From Yamagishiella unicocca (lineage: Eukaryota; Chlorophyta; Chlorophyceae; Chlamydomonadales; Volvocaceae): a stretch of DNA of 64,000 nucleotides. Of the stretch, positions 41,671-57,265 are shown piece by piece (position 1 is the first letter of the stretch; each line of letters opens with the position of its first letter). The stretch covers positions 1 to 64,000 of the forward strand of contig BDSL01000128.1 in the NCBI GenBank assembly GCA_003116995.1, given 5' to 3'. A model generated the notes under the pieces. The model had not been told where the DNA came from. It searched no databases and worked only from the letters and a program-made list of their open reading frames with translations. The position numbers and the translations under genes were made by a program.

Positions 41671-43796
41671 ATGGTGAGTGAGGGCTTAATGTTTTTTCTT
41701 CTTTGCTTCTCTGCTTCAACATGAACACTGCGGACTTACAAGATTACCTTCACTCGTGTACAGGGCGGAAGCTTATCTAATTTGACTGCTTACTGTAAGT
41801 CGTATCGTGTCATGCGATGAGATGGGAATGGATGGACTAATCTCTTCCAGACTACTTTCTGGACTTACCACTCGTTTTCTGTATTGCATGCAGTCAAGGA
41901 GAATCAGATTTTTGTCTGCCTCAACAATTGCGTGTTTGGTGGTTATGGCAAGTCCGCCGAAGTCAAGAGGATCGCACTCTCTGTGCGGGGGTCCATGTCC
42001 GGGACTTCAGTCGAATACTTCGTCAACTTTGACCCCGAGAAGAAGCTGTCAGTTCGAGACGGGTTTGACAGCGGACCGAAACGGGTGTGCACCAGGATGT
42101 ATGCGTGGGTAAGTTATGGTACCAGAAATACCAGAAATACTATTATATTATATGTAAGTCGCTGATTTCGTTTCGTTTCCAAATCATTGCTCAGGCCAAT
42201 AGGGACGGGACGTTTGGCAATTTCAGCAATGGCGAGTCGAGGTCGAGGTTTACCACGGGTCAATACCTGCGGCGGCTGACGCTGGAAGATGCCGCGAAGA
42301 TGGGTATGGAGAGGAACGCTTACATGGACAGCGAGATTGCGCTGGACACGCATGGAAACAAAGATGGGGGCAAGGTGGAGGCCTTCAACCGTGCAACGCA
42401 TATGTTCAAGGTTTACTTCCAGGCATCCTTTAACGGAGAATCGGACCTGGTCAGCATCATTGAGAAGTTCAACGCGACAAAATCGAAGGGCGCTGTGTTT
42501 GACTGCCCTGGCTTGTCGCCACAGATCCTGCAGCGTGCCATGGACATTGCTGGATATCTACGGACTTCGTCATACAATCCAGAGAGCAATGTAGACTTCA
42601 AGGTATGTTTGTTGGGATGCATGTTGACGAATTGTAAACGAATTAAATATATCGATAAATATGATCGTGTACTCAATAATGTACAGGCCGAGATTATGGC
42701 CGATGAAGATGTCTACCTCTTCTTCGCATCCGACATGACATCATTCGTGCTGTCACGGTGCAACAGCAGCAGCAGCTCCAACACGCAGTCCACATCTATG
42801 GAGTCGACTGCCTGCAGGGTAAGTACATAGGCTGCAGTTTTAGGCGAATTGTGATTTGTGACTTTCCCCATAGACAATGCGTGACATTGTCCGTGACATT
42901 GTTCTGCAGAAATACACGGAGTTCCCAATCGAGAGCATCTTCGAGCCGTTGAGGCTTGGTATGACTCTTATGGAGAAGTACATTGAGCTGAAAACACTGA
43001 TGGTTCGATGCAAGACGATGACTGAAGATCAGAAGAAAACTACGAAAGAGTACGCGCAAGCAGGCATCAACATGTAAGCAGGAATGCTTGCGTTGCTTGA
43101 CTCATGAACTCATGAACTCATGAACTGACTCATTTACTCAACAATGACTCATTAACTCAACCCTGTAACTCAATCTTAATTTGTAGGTTCAGGGAAGAAG
43201 AGAAGAAGCTGCCACCTGATATGCCCCGCGTTTGGCAGACCCTGGGCACGCCAAATTACCCCTTCTTGTGCATGCAGCTGACAGCGATGCGCCTGTGGCA
43301 CCAGCCGAACGGAGGAAGTCGCGTGGTGAGTTTTGTTGAATTCAATGAATACAATGAGTTATTGAGTTCCTGAACTGAGTTTACAAGAAATTATAATTAT
43401 CCCGAAATCCATTGTGCACAGGTGCCAGCCACAATGAACGTGTGCGACTACTTGCATACGTTGGAGTGGAAAAGGAGCATTGATGGCATGTTGTTCGACG
43501 TATTCCCTCCTGCCTCGGTGTTCACACCGGCCAGTATGTATCCCGCGGGCCGCGCCCTACCAAAGCACCATCACCACGACCACCGCCACCATCAGGGCGC
43601 AGCGAACGGGGCCCCGGGTGACGCCTTGCGTGGCACCGCGACAGGTGGTGGTCCTGGCAGTGCCGTGGCAGCGGGGAGCGGGGGCGGTGCGCCTCCGATC
43701 ATCATGCACGGCGTGCTGGAGCACCCCGGACTGGTCGGTAGGTCGGAGCCGCTGGAGGAGGTGGTGGATTTCATGATGAGCCGTTCGGAACGTTGA
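41671..43796 (+). CDS. Gene A copy 8: intact 500-residue protein of unknown function, eight exons
   Basis: Exons: 41671-41673, 41764-41794, 41894-42108, 42195-42602, 42687-42818, 42874-43073, 43187-43325, 43422-43796, which sum to 1503 nt. All introns are GT-AG and short (90, 99, 86, 84, 55, 113 and 96 nt). Exon 1 codes only for the ATG, with the GTGAGT donor directly after it. Splicing gives MGGSLSNLTAYFKENQ, whose Gly2 and Ser6 fit an N-myristoylation signal (inference). The body, about residues 12-375, has no domain I recognise; landmarks are FGGYGKSAEVKR (exon 3), NRATHMFKVYFQASFNG (exon 4), a Ser-rich CNSSSSSN stretch (exon 5) and a charged helical part with EDQKKTTKEYA (exon 6). The last exon has HHHHDHRHH, then a Gly/Ala-rich stretch, then EEVVDFMMSRSER. 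There is no transmembrane segment and no obvious transit peptide. Intron 4 is a multiple of three without a stop, so a 528-residue isoform is possible. Confidence 0.8.
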
Positions 43797-44800
43797 ATGG
43801 AGGGGGATCGATGTGGGTGCTGGCGGCGGGAGGCTCGGCCAGTTGGGCCACTTGGAATCTTGGATGGGGGGAACGAAGTGCCAGCTGCTGGAACCTGTCG
43901 ATGGGATGGCCAGTCAGTCCCTTGGCGCATACGCACGGCGTCTGACTCCGTCGGCGAGGGCGGGTGCCAGGTCTAGGTTGGCTGGCCGTTGGAAGCCCAG
44001 CTGGTGAAGGGCGTTGCGGCAGTTGGAAGCAATGCGTGCGGGCTTGAAGTTGGCCCCAGTAGTCAGGCTGGAGCGGTAGTAGTTTGGCCGTGCTTAGCTA
44101 ACATTTCGTCGTAGTGCTGGACACTCCATCGACATTGTGATAATATGCCAACTGCATCACACAGCTTTTACACGAGGGTTTGTACGGCAGGGTCTGCCCG
44201 CGTCGAGGGCGGTTGCAAACCTCCAACCGACTGGCCGTGGGGTGCCGTCCAAGCCACGCTTCCAGTCGTCCGAACGGGAAAGCGAAAACGTCAGTCCTGC
44301 GGTGTCCCCTTATCCGCGCCAGACAGCATGCAGCGCCTCAAAACCCGCTGCTCGACACCTTTTGACACTGCACACTCACTCGTTGCCATGCAACCAGCCT
44401 GCTCACGCGCCTGCTCCGAATCCCATGCACCTGCTCTGAAACCCCCTCGAAGCAGCTCTACCCTAATCCTACCGCCGCTAATACGGACGCGCTTGCCTGC
44501 CAGCCATACGGTACCTGGTAGGTACGCAGTAGCTGCCGTCCGCACGCAGCGACCCAGCGACCCAGCCAAGCCCGCTGCAGGGGACCCAGGCTCGCCGCAT
44601 CGGGCATCTCACGTGGCCACACCGTTGCATCCTACCAACCACCAACCACTCCTGCACGCCACAACGCAGCCAGCCCATCGCCGCCGCCGCCTACGCATCA
44701 AATGAAAAGACCGACGCCGCCGGACACGACTCCGGAGGTCGGACGCCCTATCCTCTCAGGTCTCAGCTGCACCCAACACTCATTGCTGCTGCCTCCTTAT
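43797..44800. other. GC-rich convergent spacer, unit 8
   Basis: No gene is seen. It carries CCCAGCCAAGCCC near 44561, as in unit 6. Confidence 0.5.
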
Positions 44801-45557
44801 TCAGCCGGCCGCTGCGCTGCCGCCACCGGTGGCGCTGCTGCCGCCAAGGCGCGGGGCGCCCGCCGCCTGCATCGCCGGCGCCGCCGCGCTGACGCCGCTG
44901 GCGCCGCCGGTGCGCCTGTCTATCTTGGCCTGCAGGTAGACCATCTTGGTCCACACGTCCTGGTGACCAATGCGGTCCCACTCGTAGCAGGGAATCGGCA
45001 CCACCAGGTAGCCACGAGCCTGGTGTGGAGGTGTGGGGTTGCCAGGGGGTAGCGATCAGACCCGGTTACATGACAGCAGGAAACGGAGAGCGGAAGCTAA
45101 CTGGCGAGTGGTTGCGGGGTTGCGTTAGTGGGGGGAGCCAAGGCCGGGTATTCGGGTTAAGAGGAGGTTCGGGGCGGAGGCCGTGACGGGGACGTGCACC
45201 AAGAAGAACGGCGCTTAAGCGTTGCGAGCTCAGCACCGGCGACGTCAGATTCACGTGACCTTACAACCTCTGTACCCTGCCCAGGTAGCCTTACTTGCGG
45301 CCCCGACCCCGACCCCACCCACCTGCAGCAGCCTGTACTTGAGCACCGCCTCGCCCATGATCCGCGGGCTGTTGGCGGCGCTGTTGTGGCGGCCAACCAG
45401 CTCGAGGGCTAGCAGCCGAGGCGGCTGGCTGGCGCCAGCGGCGACAACAGGAGTCACAGGAGTCACAGGAGTCACAGGAGTGGCAGGAGTGGCAGGAGTG
45501 GCAGGAGTCACAGGAGTGGCAGGAGTGGCAGAAGTCACAGGAGTGGCAGGAGTCACG
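44801..45557 (-). CDS. RAP-domain protein C-terminal fragment, unit 8 (partial)
   Basis: Exons on the minus strand are 45323 upward and 44801-45019. Both are open. CTGGCGCCAGCGG near 45431 differs from CTGGCCCCAGCGG by one base just before the minisatellite. The RAP core is unchanged and no start codon is visible. Confidence 0.6.
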
Positions 45558-46442
45558 CACAGGAGTGGCAGGAGTCACAGGAGTCACAGGAGTCACAGGA
45601 GTCACAGGAGTCACAGGAGTCACAGGAGTCACAGGAGTCACAGGAGTCACAGGAGTCACAGGAGTCACAGGAGTCACAGGAGTCACAGGAGTCACAGGAG
45701 TCACAGGAGTCACAGGAGTGGCAGGAGTCACAGGAGTCACAGGAGTGGCAGGAGTCACAGGAGTGGCAGGAGTCACAGGAGTCACAGGAGTCACAGGAGT
45801 CACAGGAGTGGCAGGAGTCACAGGAGTGGCAGGAGTCACAGGAGTCACAGGAGTCACAGGAGTGGCAGGAGTCACAGGAGTGGCAGGAGTCACAGGAGTC
45901 ACAGGAGTCACAGGAGTCACAGGAGTGGCAGGAGTCACAGGAGTGGCAGGAGTCACAGGAGTCACAGGAGTGGCAGGAGTCACAGGAGTCACAGGAGTCA
46001 CAGGAGTCACAGGAGTGGCAGGAGTCACAGGAGTGGCAGGAGTCACAGGAGTCACAGGAGTCACAGGAGTGGCAGGAGTCACAGGATACAGGAGTCACAG
46101 GAGTCACAGGAGTCACAGGAGTCACAGGAGTCACAGGAGTCACAGGAGTCACAGGAGTGGCAGGAGTCACAGGAGTCACAGGAGTGGCAGGAGTCACAGG
46201 AGTCACAGGAGTCACAGGAGTCACAGGAGTCACAGGAGTCACAGGAGTGGCAGGAGTCACAGGAGTGGCAGGAGTCACAGGAGTCACAGGAGTGGCAGGA
46301 GTCACAGGAGTGGCAGGAGTCACAGGAGTGGCAGGAGTCACAGGAGTCACAGGAGTGGCAGGAGTCACAGGAGTCACAGGAGTCACAGGAGTCACAGGAG
46401 TCACAGGAGTCACAGGAGTCACAGGAGTGGCAGGAGTGGCAG
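45449..46442. repeat. 9-bp minisatellite, unit 8
   Basis: Almost perfectly regular. The only off-register unit is CACAGGATACAGG near 46085. The GGAGTGGCA variants occur in clusters that repeat at longer spacings, so the array itself has a nested period. Confidence 0.95.
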
Positions 46443-47455
46443 GTAGGGGTGGGAGGAGTCCCAGGAGAGGCAGGAGTCTTATGTGACTCCATGTGACTTC
46501 ATTGAATAATAATGACTCCTGTGGCTATATGTCGGATACGGTCATAGACAGCAGCTTGCAATTAAGGTCACCAGCTCGGCAACCTGACCCACGCGGCCTG
46601 CGCCTCCGCTCCGCTGCCCTGTTGCCACACCTCACCTCACCTCACCTCATGTATACTTAGAAAGAACATTGCTCCTCGCCTCACGTGTATGCCGCAGCGG
46701 TGGCCCACGCGCCGCATCGCGCCGTGCAGCAGCCCGCCGGCAGCGCAGCAGCCCACGAAGTGCCACCACATTGATTGTCGTCGCGCCCGCGGTTGCGACC
46801 GACTGTATGACAAGGACAACGACGTCCCTTGTCGGAATAATCTGCCTATGACGACGACGCATCATTTTGTCGAATATCCTTCAATCTCCTTCAATTTCCT
46901 TCAATTTTGTTCTATCTACTTCAATTTACTTCTATCTACTTCTATCTATAATAACATCATGCTGTATGGTATGGTGGTATACTGAGCAATGAGAATTTCA
47001 ATTTTTGTTAGAAATGTGGCCAGATGTGTCTCAATCATTATATCACATTAAGCCTACTTCCATGACGTCCATGATGGAATGGGGATCCACAAGGACTAAA
47101 CTTGGCACATGACATCGTCATTGATGCATGATTCATGAATTTCAGATGTACGTCAGATGTATGTCAGATGTATGTCAGATGTATGTCAGATGTGTGTCAG
47201 TTTCTTTTAGGAATTTAGTAAAAGCAAATCTTTCCGTTAGATTGGATCTAGCATGCTGGATTGAATCCAGAAACGTCCACTCCAGGAAGGACGCCCGATT
47301 GTAGTACAAACCATTCGCCTATATATATGCGCATTTGGCATTCGACATACTTAATATTTCGAATATACAATACAATACAATACTTATGCTCTTACTCTGA
47401 ATTATTGACTGAATCGTCGAAACAAAGACAAAGACAAAAAGACAAGGCGAGAGCA
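46443..47455 (+). promoter_or_regulatory. Upstream region of gene A copy 9
   Basis: Standard spacer with TATATATAT at 47320-47328 and the 11-bp repeat at about 47143-47200. Confidence 0.6.
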
Positions 47456-49687
47456 ATGGTGAGTGAGGGCTTAATGTTTTTTCTTCTTTGCTTCTCTGCT
47501 TCAACATGAACACTGCGGACTTACAAGATTACCTTCACTCGTGTACAGGGCGGAAGCTTATCTAATTTGACTGCTTACTGTAAGTCGTATCGTGTCATGC
47601 GATGAGATGGGAATGGATGGACTAATCTCTTCCAGACTACTTTCTGGACTTACCACTCGTTTTCTGTATTGCATGCAGTCAAGGAGAATCAGATTTTTGT
47701 CTGCCTCAACAATTGCGTGTTTGGTGGTTATGGCAAGTCCGCCGAAGTCAAGAGGATCGCACTCTCTGTGCGGGGGTCCATGTCCGGGACTTCAGTCGAA
47801 TACTTCGTCAACTTTGACCCCGAGAAGAAGCTGTCAGTTCGAGACGGGTTTGACAGCGGACCGAAACGGGTGTGCACCAGGATGTATGCGTGGGTAAGTT
47901 ATGGTACCAGAAATACCAGAAATACTATTATATTATATGTAAGTCGCTGATTTCGTTTCGTTTCCAAATCATTGCTCAGGCCAATAGGGACGGGACGTTT
48001 GGCAATTTCAGCAATGGCGAGTCGAGGTCGAGGTTTACCACGGGTCAATACCTGCGGCGGCTGACGCTGGAAGATGCCGCGAAGATGGGTATGGAGAGGA
48101 ACGCTTACATGGACAGCGAGATTGCGCTGGACACGCATGGAAACAAAGATGGGGGCAAGGTGGAGGCCTTCAACCGTGCAACGCATATGTTCAAGGTTTA
48201 CTTCCAGGCATCCTTTAACGGAGAATCGGACCTGGTCAGCATCATTGAGAAGTTCAACGCGACAAAATCGAAGGGCGCTGTGTTTGACTGCCCTGGCTTG
48301 TCGCCACAGATCCTGCAGCGTGCCATGGACATTGCTGGATATCTACGGACTTCGTCATACAATCCAGAGAGCAATGTAGACTTCAAGGTATGTTTGTTGG
48401 GATGCATGTTGACGAATTGTAAACGAATTAAATATATCGATAAATATGATCGTGTACTCAATAATGTACAGGCCGAGATTATGGCCGATGAAGATGTCTA
48501 CCTCTTCTTCGCATCCGACATGACATCATTCGTGCTGTCACGGTGCAACAGCAGCAGCAGCTCCAACACGCAGTCCACATCTATGGAGTCGACTGCCTGC
48601 AGGGTAAGTACATAGGCTGCAGTTTTAGGCGAATTGTGATTTGTGACTTTCCCCATAGACAATGCGTGACATTGTCCGTGACATTGTTCTGCAGAAATAC
48701 ACGGAGTTCCCAATCGAGAGCATCTTCGAGCCGTTGAGGCTTGGTATGACTCTTATGGAGAAGTACATTGAGCTGAAAACACTGATGGTTCGATGCAAGA
48801 CGATGACTGAAGATCAGAAGAAAACTACGAAAGAGTACGCGCAAGCAGGCATCAACATGTAAGCAGGAATGCTTGCGTTGCTTGACTCATGAACTCATGA
48901 ACTCATGAACTGACTCATTTACTCAACAATGACTCATTTACTCAACCCTGTAACTCAATCTTAATTTGTAGGTTCAGGGAAGAAGAGAAGAAGCTGCCAC
49001 CTGATATGCCCCGCGTTTGGCAGACCCTGGGCACGCCAAATTACCCCTTCTTGTGCATGCAGCTGACAGCGATGCGCCTGTGGCACCAGCCGAACGGAGG
49101 AAGTCGCGTGGTGAGTTTTGTTGAATTCAATGAATACAATGAGTTATTGAGTTCCTGATCGGTGTAGCTCAATTGGGAGAGCCCGAAAAATCCAATCCTT
49201 GTGGCCTGGGAGATCCCAGGTTCAATTCCCACAAGGTGCGGCACAGGAGATGCAGGTTCGAATCCTGCCGCCGATCCCGATGGTGCGGGCAGCCAATAGC
49301 CATCGGTGTGGTCAGGGAGGACTAACTCTAGTATGAAGTGTTGGGGCTTAGGCCAGAGACGGGAGCGTGTGCGTCCTACGGGTGGCTCAACCTCAAGTAC
49401 ACTCAAGTACACCAAGCATGGCGGCATGCTGGACATGAAGCTGGCGGAAGACCGGTTTCCGGAGAGCGCTTGAATCTCAAAAATTGATACAAATATGAGT
49501 TAGGGATGTGGCAGGAGCACCAGCCTCCGGCGAGTTGCACTAACTGGTCGTGTTCCACAGCGATAATGTGGCGTGGGCCTTAGCGATATGAGGTGGATTG
49601 GTACTGGTGGCGCGAGCGTATAGGGTGTACTGATGCCCTCACCGCCCCGCCCCCTTAACAACATGCCAGGCCTAGTGCCGGCGTAAT

Positions 49688-49732
<45 letters not shown>

Positions 49733-50167
49733 TTGAGTTCCTGAACTGAGTTTACAAGAAATTATAATTATCCCGAAATCCATTGTGCACAGGTGCCAGC
49801 CACAATGAACGTGTGCGACTACTTGCATACGTTGGAGTGGAAAAGGAGCATTGATGGCATGTTGTTCGACGTATTCCCTCCTGCCTCGGTGTTCACACCG
49901 GCCAGTATGTATCCCGCGGGCCGCGCCCTACCAAAGCACCATCACCACGACCACCGCCACCATCAGGGCGCAGCGAACGGGGCCCCGGGTGACGCCTTGC
50001 GCGGCACCGCGACAGGTGGTGGTCCTGGCAGTGCCGTGGCAGCGGGGAGCGGGGGCGGTGCGCCTCCGATCATCATGCACGGCGTGCTGGAGCACCCCGG
50101 ACTGGTCGGTAGGTCGGAGCCGCTGGAGGAGGTGGTGGATTTCATGATGAGCCGTTCGGAACGTTGA
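47456..50167 (+). CDS. Gene A copy 9: intact exons, SINE in intron 7
   Basis: Exons: 47456-47458, 47549-47579, 47679-47893, 47980-48387, 48472-48603, 48659-48858, 48972-49110, 49793-50167. Every exon has the reference length and is open, giving the same 500-residue protein as copy 8. Intron 7 is 682 nt instead of 96 because of a SINE and its target duplication. The donor (GTGGTGAGT) and acceptor (GTGCACAG) are untouched. The insertion adds possible cryptic splice sites, so the effect on splicing is open. Partner copy 1 lacks the SINE, so the insertion followed the block duplication. Confidence 0.78.
49159..49730 (+). mobile_element. tRNA-derived SINE in intron 7 of copy 9
   Basis: Flanked by the 14-bp target duplication TATTGAGTTCCTGA at 49145-49158 and 49731-49744; other copies have it once. 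The head has a polymerase III A box (TAGCTCAATTGG, 49165-49176) and two B-box-like elements: GGTTCAATTCC at 49219-49229 and the perfect GGTTCGAATCC at 49255-49265. The head is thus tRNA-like with an extra B region. The body is unrelated to the host unit. The tail is about 14 copies of TAA (49689-49730), a microsatellite tail typical of LINE-mobilised SINEs. At 572 bp it is long for a SINE. Confidence 0.9.
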
Positions 50168-51167
50168 ATGGAGGGGGATCGATGTGGGTGCTGGCGGCGG
50201 GAGGCTCGGCCAGTTGGGCCACTTGGAATCTTGGATGGGGGGAACGAAGTGCCAGCTGCTGGAACCTGTCGATGGGATGGCCAGTCAGTCCCTTGGCGCA
50301 TACGCACGGCGTCTGACTCCGTCGGCGAGGGCGGGTGCCAGGTCTAGGTTGGCTGGCCGTTGGAAGCCCAGCTGGTGAAGGGCGTTGCGGCAGTTGGAAG
50401 CAATGCGTGCGGGCTTGAAGTTGGCCCCAGTAGTCAGGCTGGAGCGGTAGTAGTTTGGCCGTGCTTAGCTAACATTTCGTCGTAGTGCTGGACACTCCAT
50501 CGACATTGTGATAATATGCCAACTGCATCACACAGCTTTTACACGAGGGTTTGTACGGCAGGGTCTGCCCGCGTCGAGGGCGGTTGCAAACCTCCAACCG
50601 ACTGGCCGTGGGGTGCCGTCCAAGCCACGCTTCCAGTCGTCCGAACGGGAAAGCGAAAACGTCAGTCCTGCGGTGTCCCCTTATCCGCGCCAGACAGCAT
50701 GCAGCGCCTCAAAACCCGCTGCTCGACACCTTTTGACACTGCACACTCACTCGTTGCCATGCAACCAGCCTGCTCACGCGCCTGCTCCGAATCCCATGCA
50801 CCTGCTCTGAAACCCCCTCGAAGCAGCTCTACCCTAATCCTACCGCCGCTAATACGGACGCGCTTGCCTGCCAGCCATACGGTACCTGGTAGGTACGCAG
50901 TAGCTGCCGTCCGCACGCAGCGACCCAGCGACCCAAGCCCGCTGCAGGGGACCCAGGCTCGCCGCATCGGGCATCTCACGTGGCCACACCGTTGCATCCT
51001 ACCAACCACCAACCACTCCTGCACGCCACAACGCAGCCAGCCCATCGCCGCCGCCGCCTACGCATCAAATGAAAAGACCGACGCCGCCGGACACGACTCC
51101 GGAGGTCGGACGCCCTATCCTCTCAGGTCTCAGCTGCACCCAACACTCATTGCTGCTGCCTCCTTAT
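50168..51167. other. GC-rich convergent spacer, unit 9
   Basis: No gene is seen; same as unit 1. Confidence 0.5.
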
Positions 51168-54139
<2,972 letters not shown>

Positions 54140-56265
54140 ATGGTGAGTGAGGGCTTAATGTTTTTTCTTCTTTGCTTCTCTGCTTCAACATGAACACTGC
54201 GGACTTACAAGATTACCTTCACTCGTGTACAGGGCGGAAGCTTATCTAATTTGACTGCTTACTGTAAGTCGTATCGTGTCATGCGATGAGATGGGAATGG
54301 ATGGACTAATCTCTTCCAGACTACTTTCTGGACTTACCACTCGTTTTCTGTATTGCATGCAGTCAAGGAGAATCAGATTTTTGTCTGCCTCAACAATTGC
54401 GTGTTTGGTGGTTATGGCAAGTCCGCCGAAGTCAAGAGGATCGCACTCTCTGTGCGGGGGTCCATGTCCGGGACTTCAGTCGAATACTTCGTCAACTTTG
54501 ACCCCGAGAAGAAGCTGTCAGTTCGAGACGGGTTTGACAGCGGACCGAAACGGGTGTGCACCAGGATGTATGCGTGGGTAAGTTATGGTACCAGAAATAC
54601 CAGAAATACTATTATATTATATGTAAGTCGCTGATTTCGTTTCGTTTCCAAATCATTGCTCAGGCCAATAGGGACGGGACGTTTGGCAATTTCAGCAATG
54701 GCGAGTCGAGGTCGAGGTTTACCACGGGTCAATACCTGCGGCGGCTGACGCTGGAAGATGCCGCGAAGATGGGTATGGAGAGGAACGCTTACATGGACAG
54801 CGAGATTGCGCTGGACACGCATGGAAACAAAGATGGGGGCAAGGTGGAGGCCTTCAACCGTGCAACGCATATGTTCAAGGTTTACTTCCAGGCATCCTTT
54901 AACGGAGAATCGGACCTGGTCAGCATCATTGAGAAGTTCAACGCGACAAAATCGAAGGGCGCTGTGTTTGACTGCCCTGGCTTGTCGCCACAGATCCTGC
55001 AGCGTGCCATGGACATTGCTGGATATCTACGGACTTCGTCATACAATCCAGAGAGCAATGTAGACTTCAAGGTATGTTTGTTGGGATGCATGTTGACGAA
55101 TTGTAAACGAATTAAATATATCGATAAATATGATCGTGTACTCAATAATGTACAGGCCGAGATTATGGCCGATGAAGATGTCTACCTCTTCTTCGCATCC
55201 GACATGACATCATTCGTGCTGTCACGGTGCAACAGCAGCAGCAGCTCCAACACGCAGTCCAGATCTATGGAGTCGACTGCCTGCAGGGTAAGTACATAGG
55301 CTGCAGTTTTAGGCGAATTGTGATTTGTGACTTTCCCCATAGACAATGCGTGACATTGTCCGTGACATTGTTCTGCAGAAATACACGGAGTTCCCAATCG
55401 AGAGCATCTTCGAGCCGTTGAGGCTTGGTATGACTCTTATGGAGAAGTACATTGAGCTGAAAACACTGATGGTTCGATGCAAGACGATGACTGAAGATCA
55501 GAAGAAAACTACGAAAGAGTACGCGCAAGCAGGCATCAACATGTAAGCAGGAATGCTTGCGTTGCTTGACTCATGAACTCATGAACTCATGAACTGACTC
55601 ATTTACTCAACAATGACTCATTAACTCAACCCTGTAACTCAATCTTAATTTGTAGGTTCAGGGAAGAAGAGAAGAAGCTGCCACCTGATATGCCCCGCGT
55701 TTGGCAGACCCTGGGCACGCCAAATTACCCCTTCTTGTGCATGCAGCTGACAGCGATGCGCCTGTGGCACCAGCCGAACGGAGGAAGTCGCGTGGTGAGT
55801 TTTGTTGAATTCAATGAATACAATGAGTTATTGAGTTCCTGAACTGAGTTTACAAGAAATTATAATTATCCCGAAATCCATTGTGCACAGGTGCCAGCCA
55901 CAATGAACGTGTGCGACTACTTGCATACGTTGGAGTGGAAAAGGAGCATTGATGGCATGTTGTTCGACGTATTCCCTCCTGCCTCGGCGTTCACACCGGC
56001 CAGTATGTATCCCGCGGGCCGCGCCCTACCAAAGCACCATCACCACGACCACCGCCACCATCAGGGCGCAGCGAACGGGGCCCCGGGTGACGCCTTGCGC
56101 GGCACCGCGACAGGTGGTGGTCCTGGCAGTGCCGTGGCAGCGGGGAGCGGGGGCGGTGCGCCTCCGATCATCATGCACGGCGTGCTGGAGCACCCCGGAC
56201 TGGTCGGTAGGTCGGAGCCGCTGGAGGAGGTGGTGGATTTCATGATGAGCCGTTCGGAACGTTGA
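54140..56265 (+). CDS. Gene A copy 10: intact 500-residue protein
   Basis: Exons: 54140-54142, 54233-54263, 54363-54577, 54664-55071, 55156-55287, 55343-55542, 55656-55794, 55891-56265. All have reference lengths and are open. It differs from copy 8 by Thr to Arg in exon 5 (TQSRSMES) and Val to Ala in exon 8 (PPASAFTPAS), both shared with copy 2. It is the third and last fully open copy in the window. Confidence 0.78.
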
Positions 56266-57265
56266 ATGGAGGGGGATCGATGTGGGTGCTGGCGGCGGGA
56301 GGCTCGGCCAGTTGGGCCACTTGGAATCTTGGATGGGGGGAACGAAGTGCCAGCTGCTGGAACCTGTCGATGGGATGGCCAGTCAGTCCCTTGGCGCATA
56401 CGCACGGCGTCTGACTCCGTCGGCGAGGGCGGGTGCCAGGTCTAGGTTGGCTGGCCGTTGGAAGCCCAGCTGGTGAAGGGCGTTGCGGCAGTTGGAAGCA
56501 ATGCGTGCGGGCTTGAAGTTGGCCCCAGTAGTCAGGCTGGAGCGGTAGTAGTTTGGCCGTGCTTAGCTAACATTTCGTCGTAGTGCTGGACACTCCATTG
56601 ACATTGTGATAATATGCCAACTGCATCACACAGCTTTTACACGAGGGTTTGTACGGCAGGGTCTGCCCGCGTCGAGGGCGGTTGCAAACCTCCAACCGAC
56701 TGGCCGTGGGGTGCCGTCCAAGCCACGCTTCCAGTCGTCCGAACGGGAAAGCGAAAACGTCAGTCCTGCGGTGTCCCCTTATCCGCGCCAGACAGCATGC
56801 AGCGCCTCAAAACCCGCTGCTCGACACCTTTTGACACTGCACACGCACTCGTTGCCATGCAACCAGCCTGCTCACGCGCCTGCTCCGAATCCCATGCACC
56901 TGCTCTGAAACCCCCTCGAAGCAGCTCTACCCTAATCCTACCGCCGCTAATACGGACGCGCTTGCCTGCCAGCCATACGGTACCTGGTAGGTACGCAGTA
57001 GCTGCCGTCCGCACGCAGCGACCCAGCGACCCAAGCCCGCTGCAGGGGACCCAGGCTCGCCGCATCGGGCATCTCACGTGGCCACACCGTTGCATCCTAC
57101 CAACCACCAACCACTCCTGCACGCCACAACGCAGCCAGCCCATCGCCGCCGCCGCCTACGCATCAAATGAAAAGACCGACGCCGCCGGACACGACTCCGG
57201 AGGTCGGACGCCCTATCCTCTCAGGTCTCAGCTGCACCCAACACTCATTGCTGCTGCCTCCTTAT
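56266..57265. other. GC-rich convergent spacer, unit 10
   Basis: No gene is seen. It shares CCATTGACATTG and CACGCACTCG with unit 2. Confidence 0.5.

Noticed and set aside
41671..43796. Gene A as a mating-type, viral or transposase gene
   Set aside because: Multi-copy genes are known in green algal mating loci and giant viruses integrate in algae, but no motif in the spliced protein supports any of these.
49160..49265. A genuine tRNA gene
   Set aside because: A and B boxes are present, but there are two B-like elements, no cloverleaf of normal length that I can fold, a long unrelated body, a TAA tail and a target duplication. All fit a SINE.
49041..49436. 131-residue minus-strand frame across exon 7, intron 7 and the SINE
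   Set aside because: It crosses an insertion junction and runs antisense to gene A; no support as a gene.
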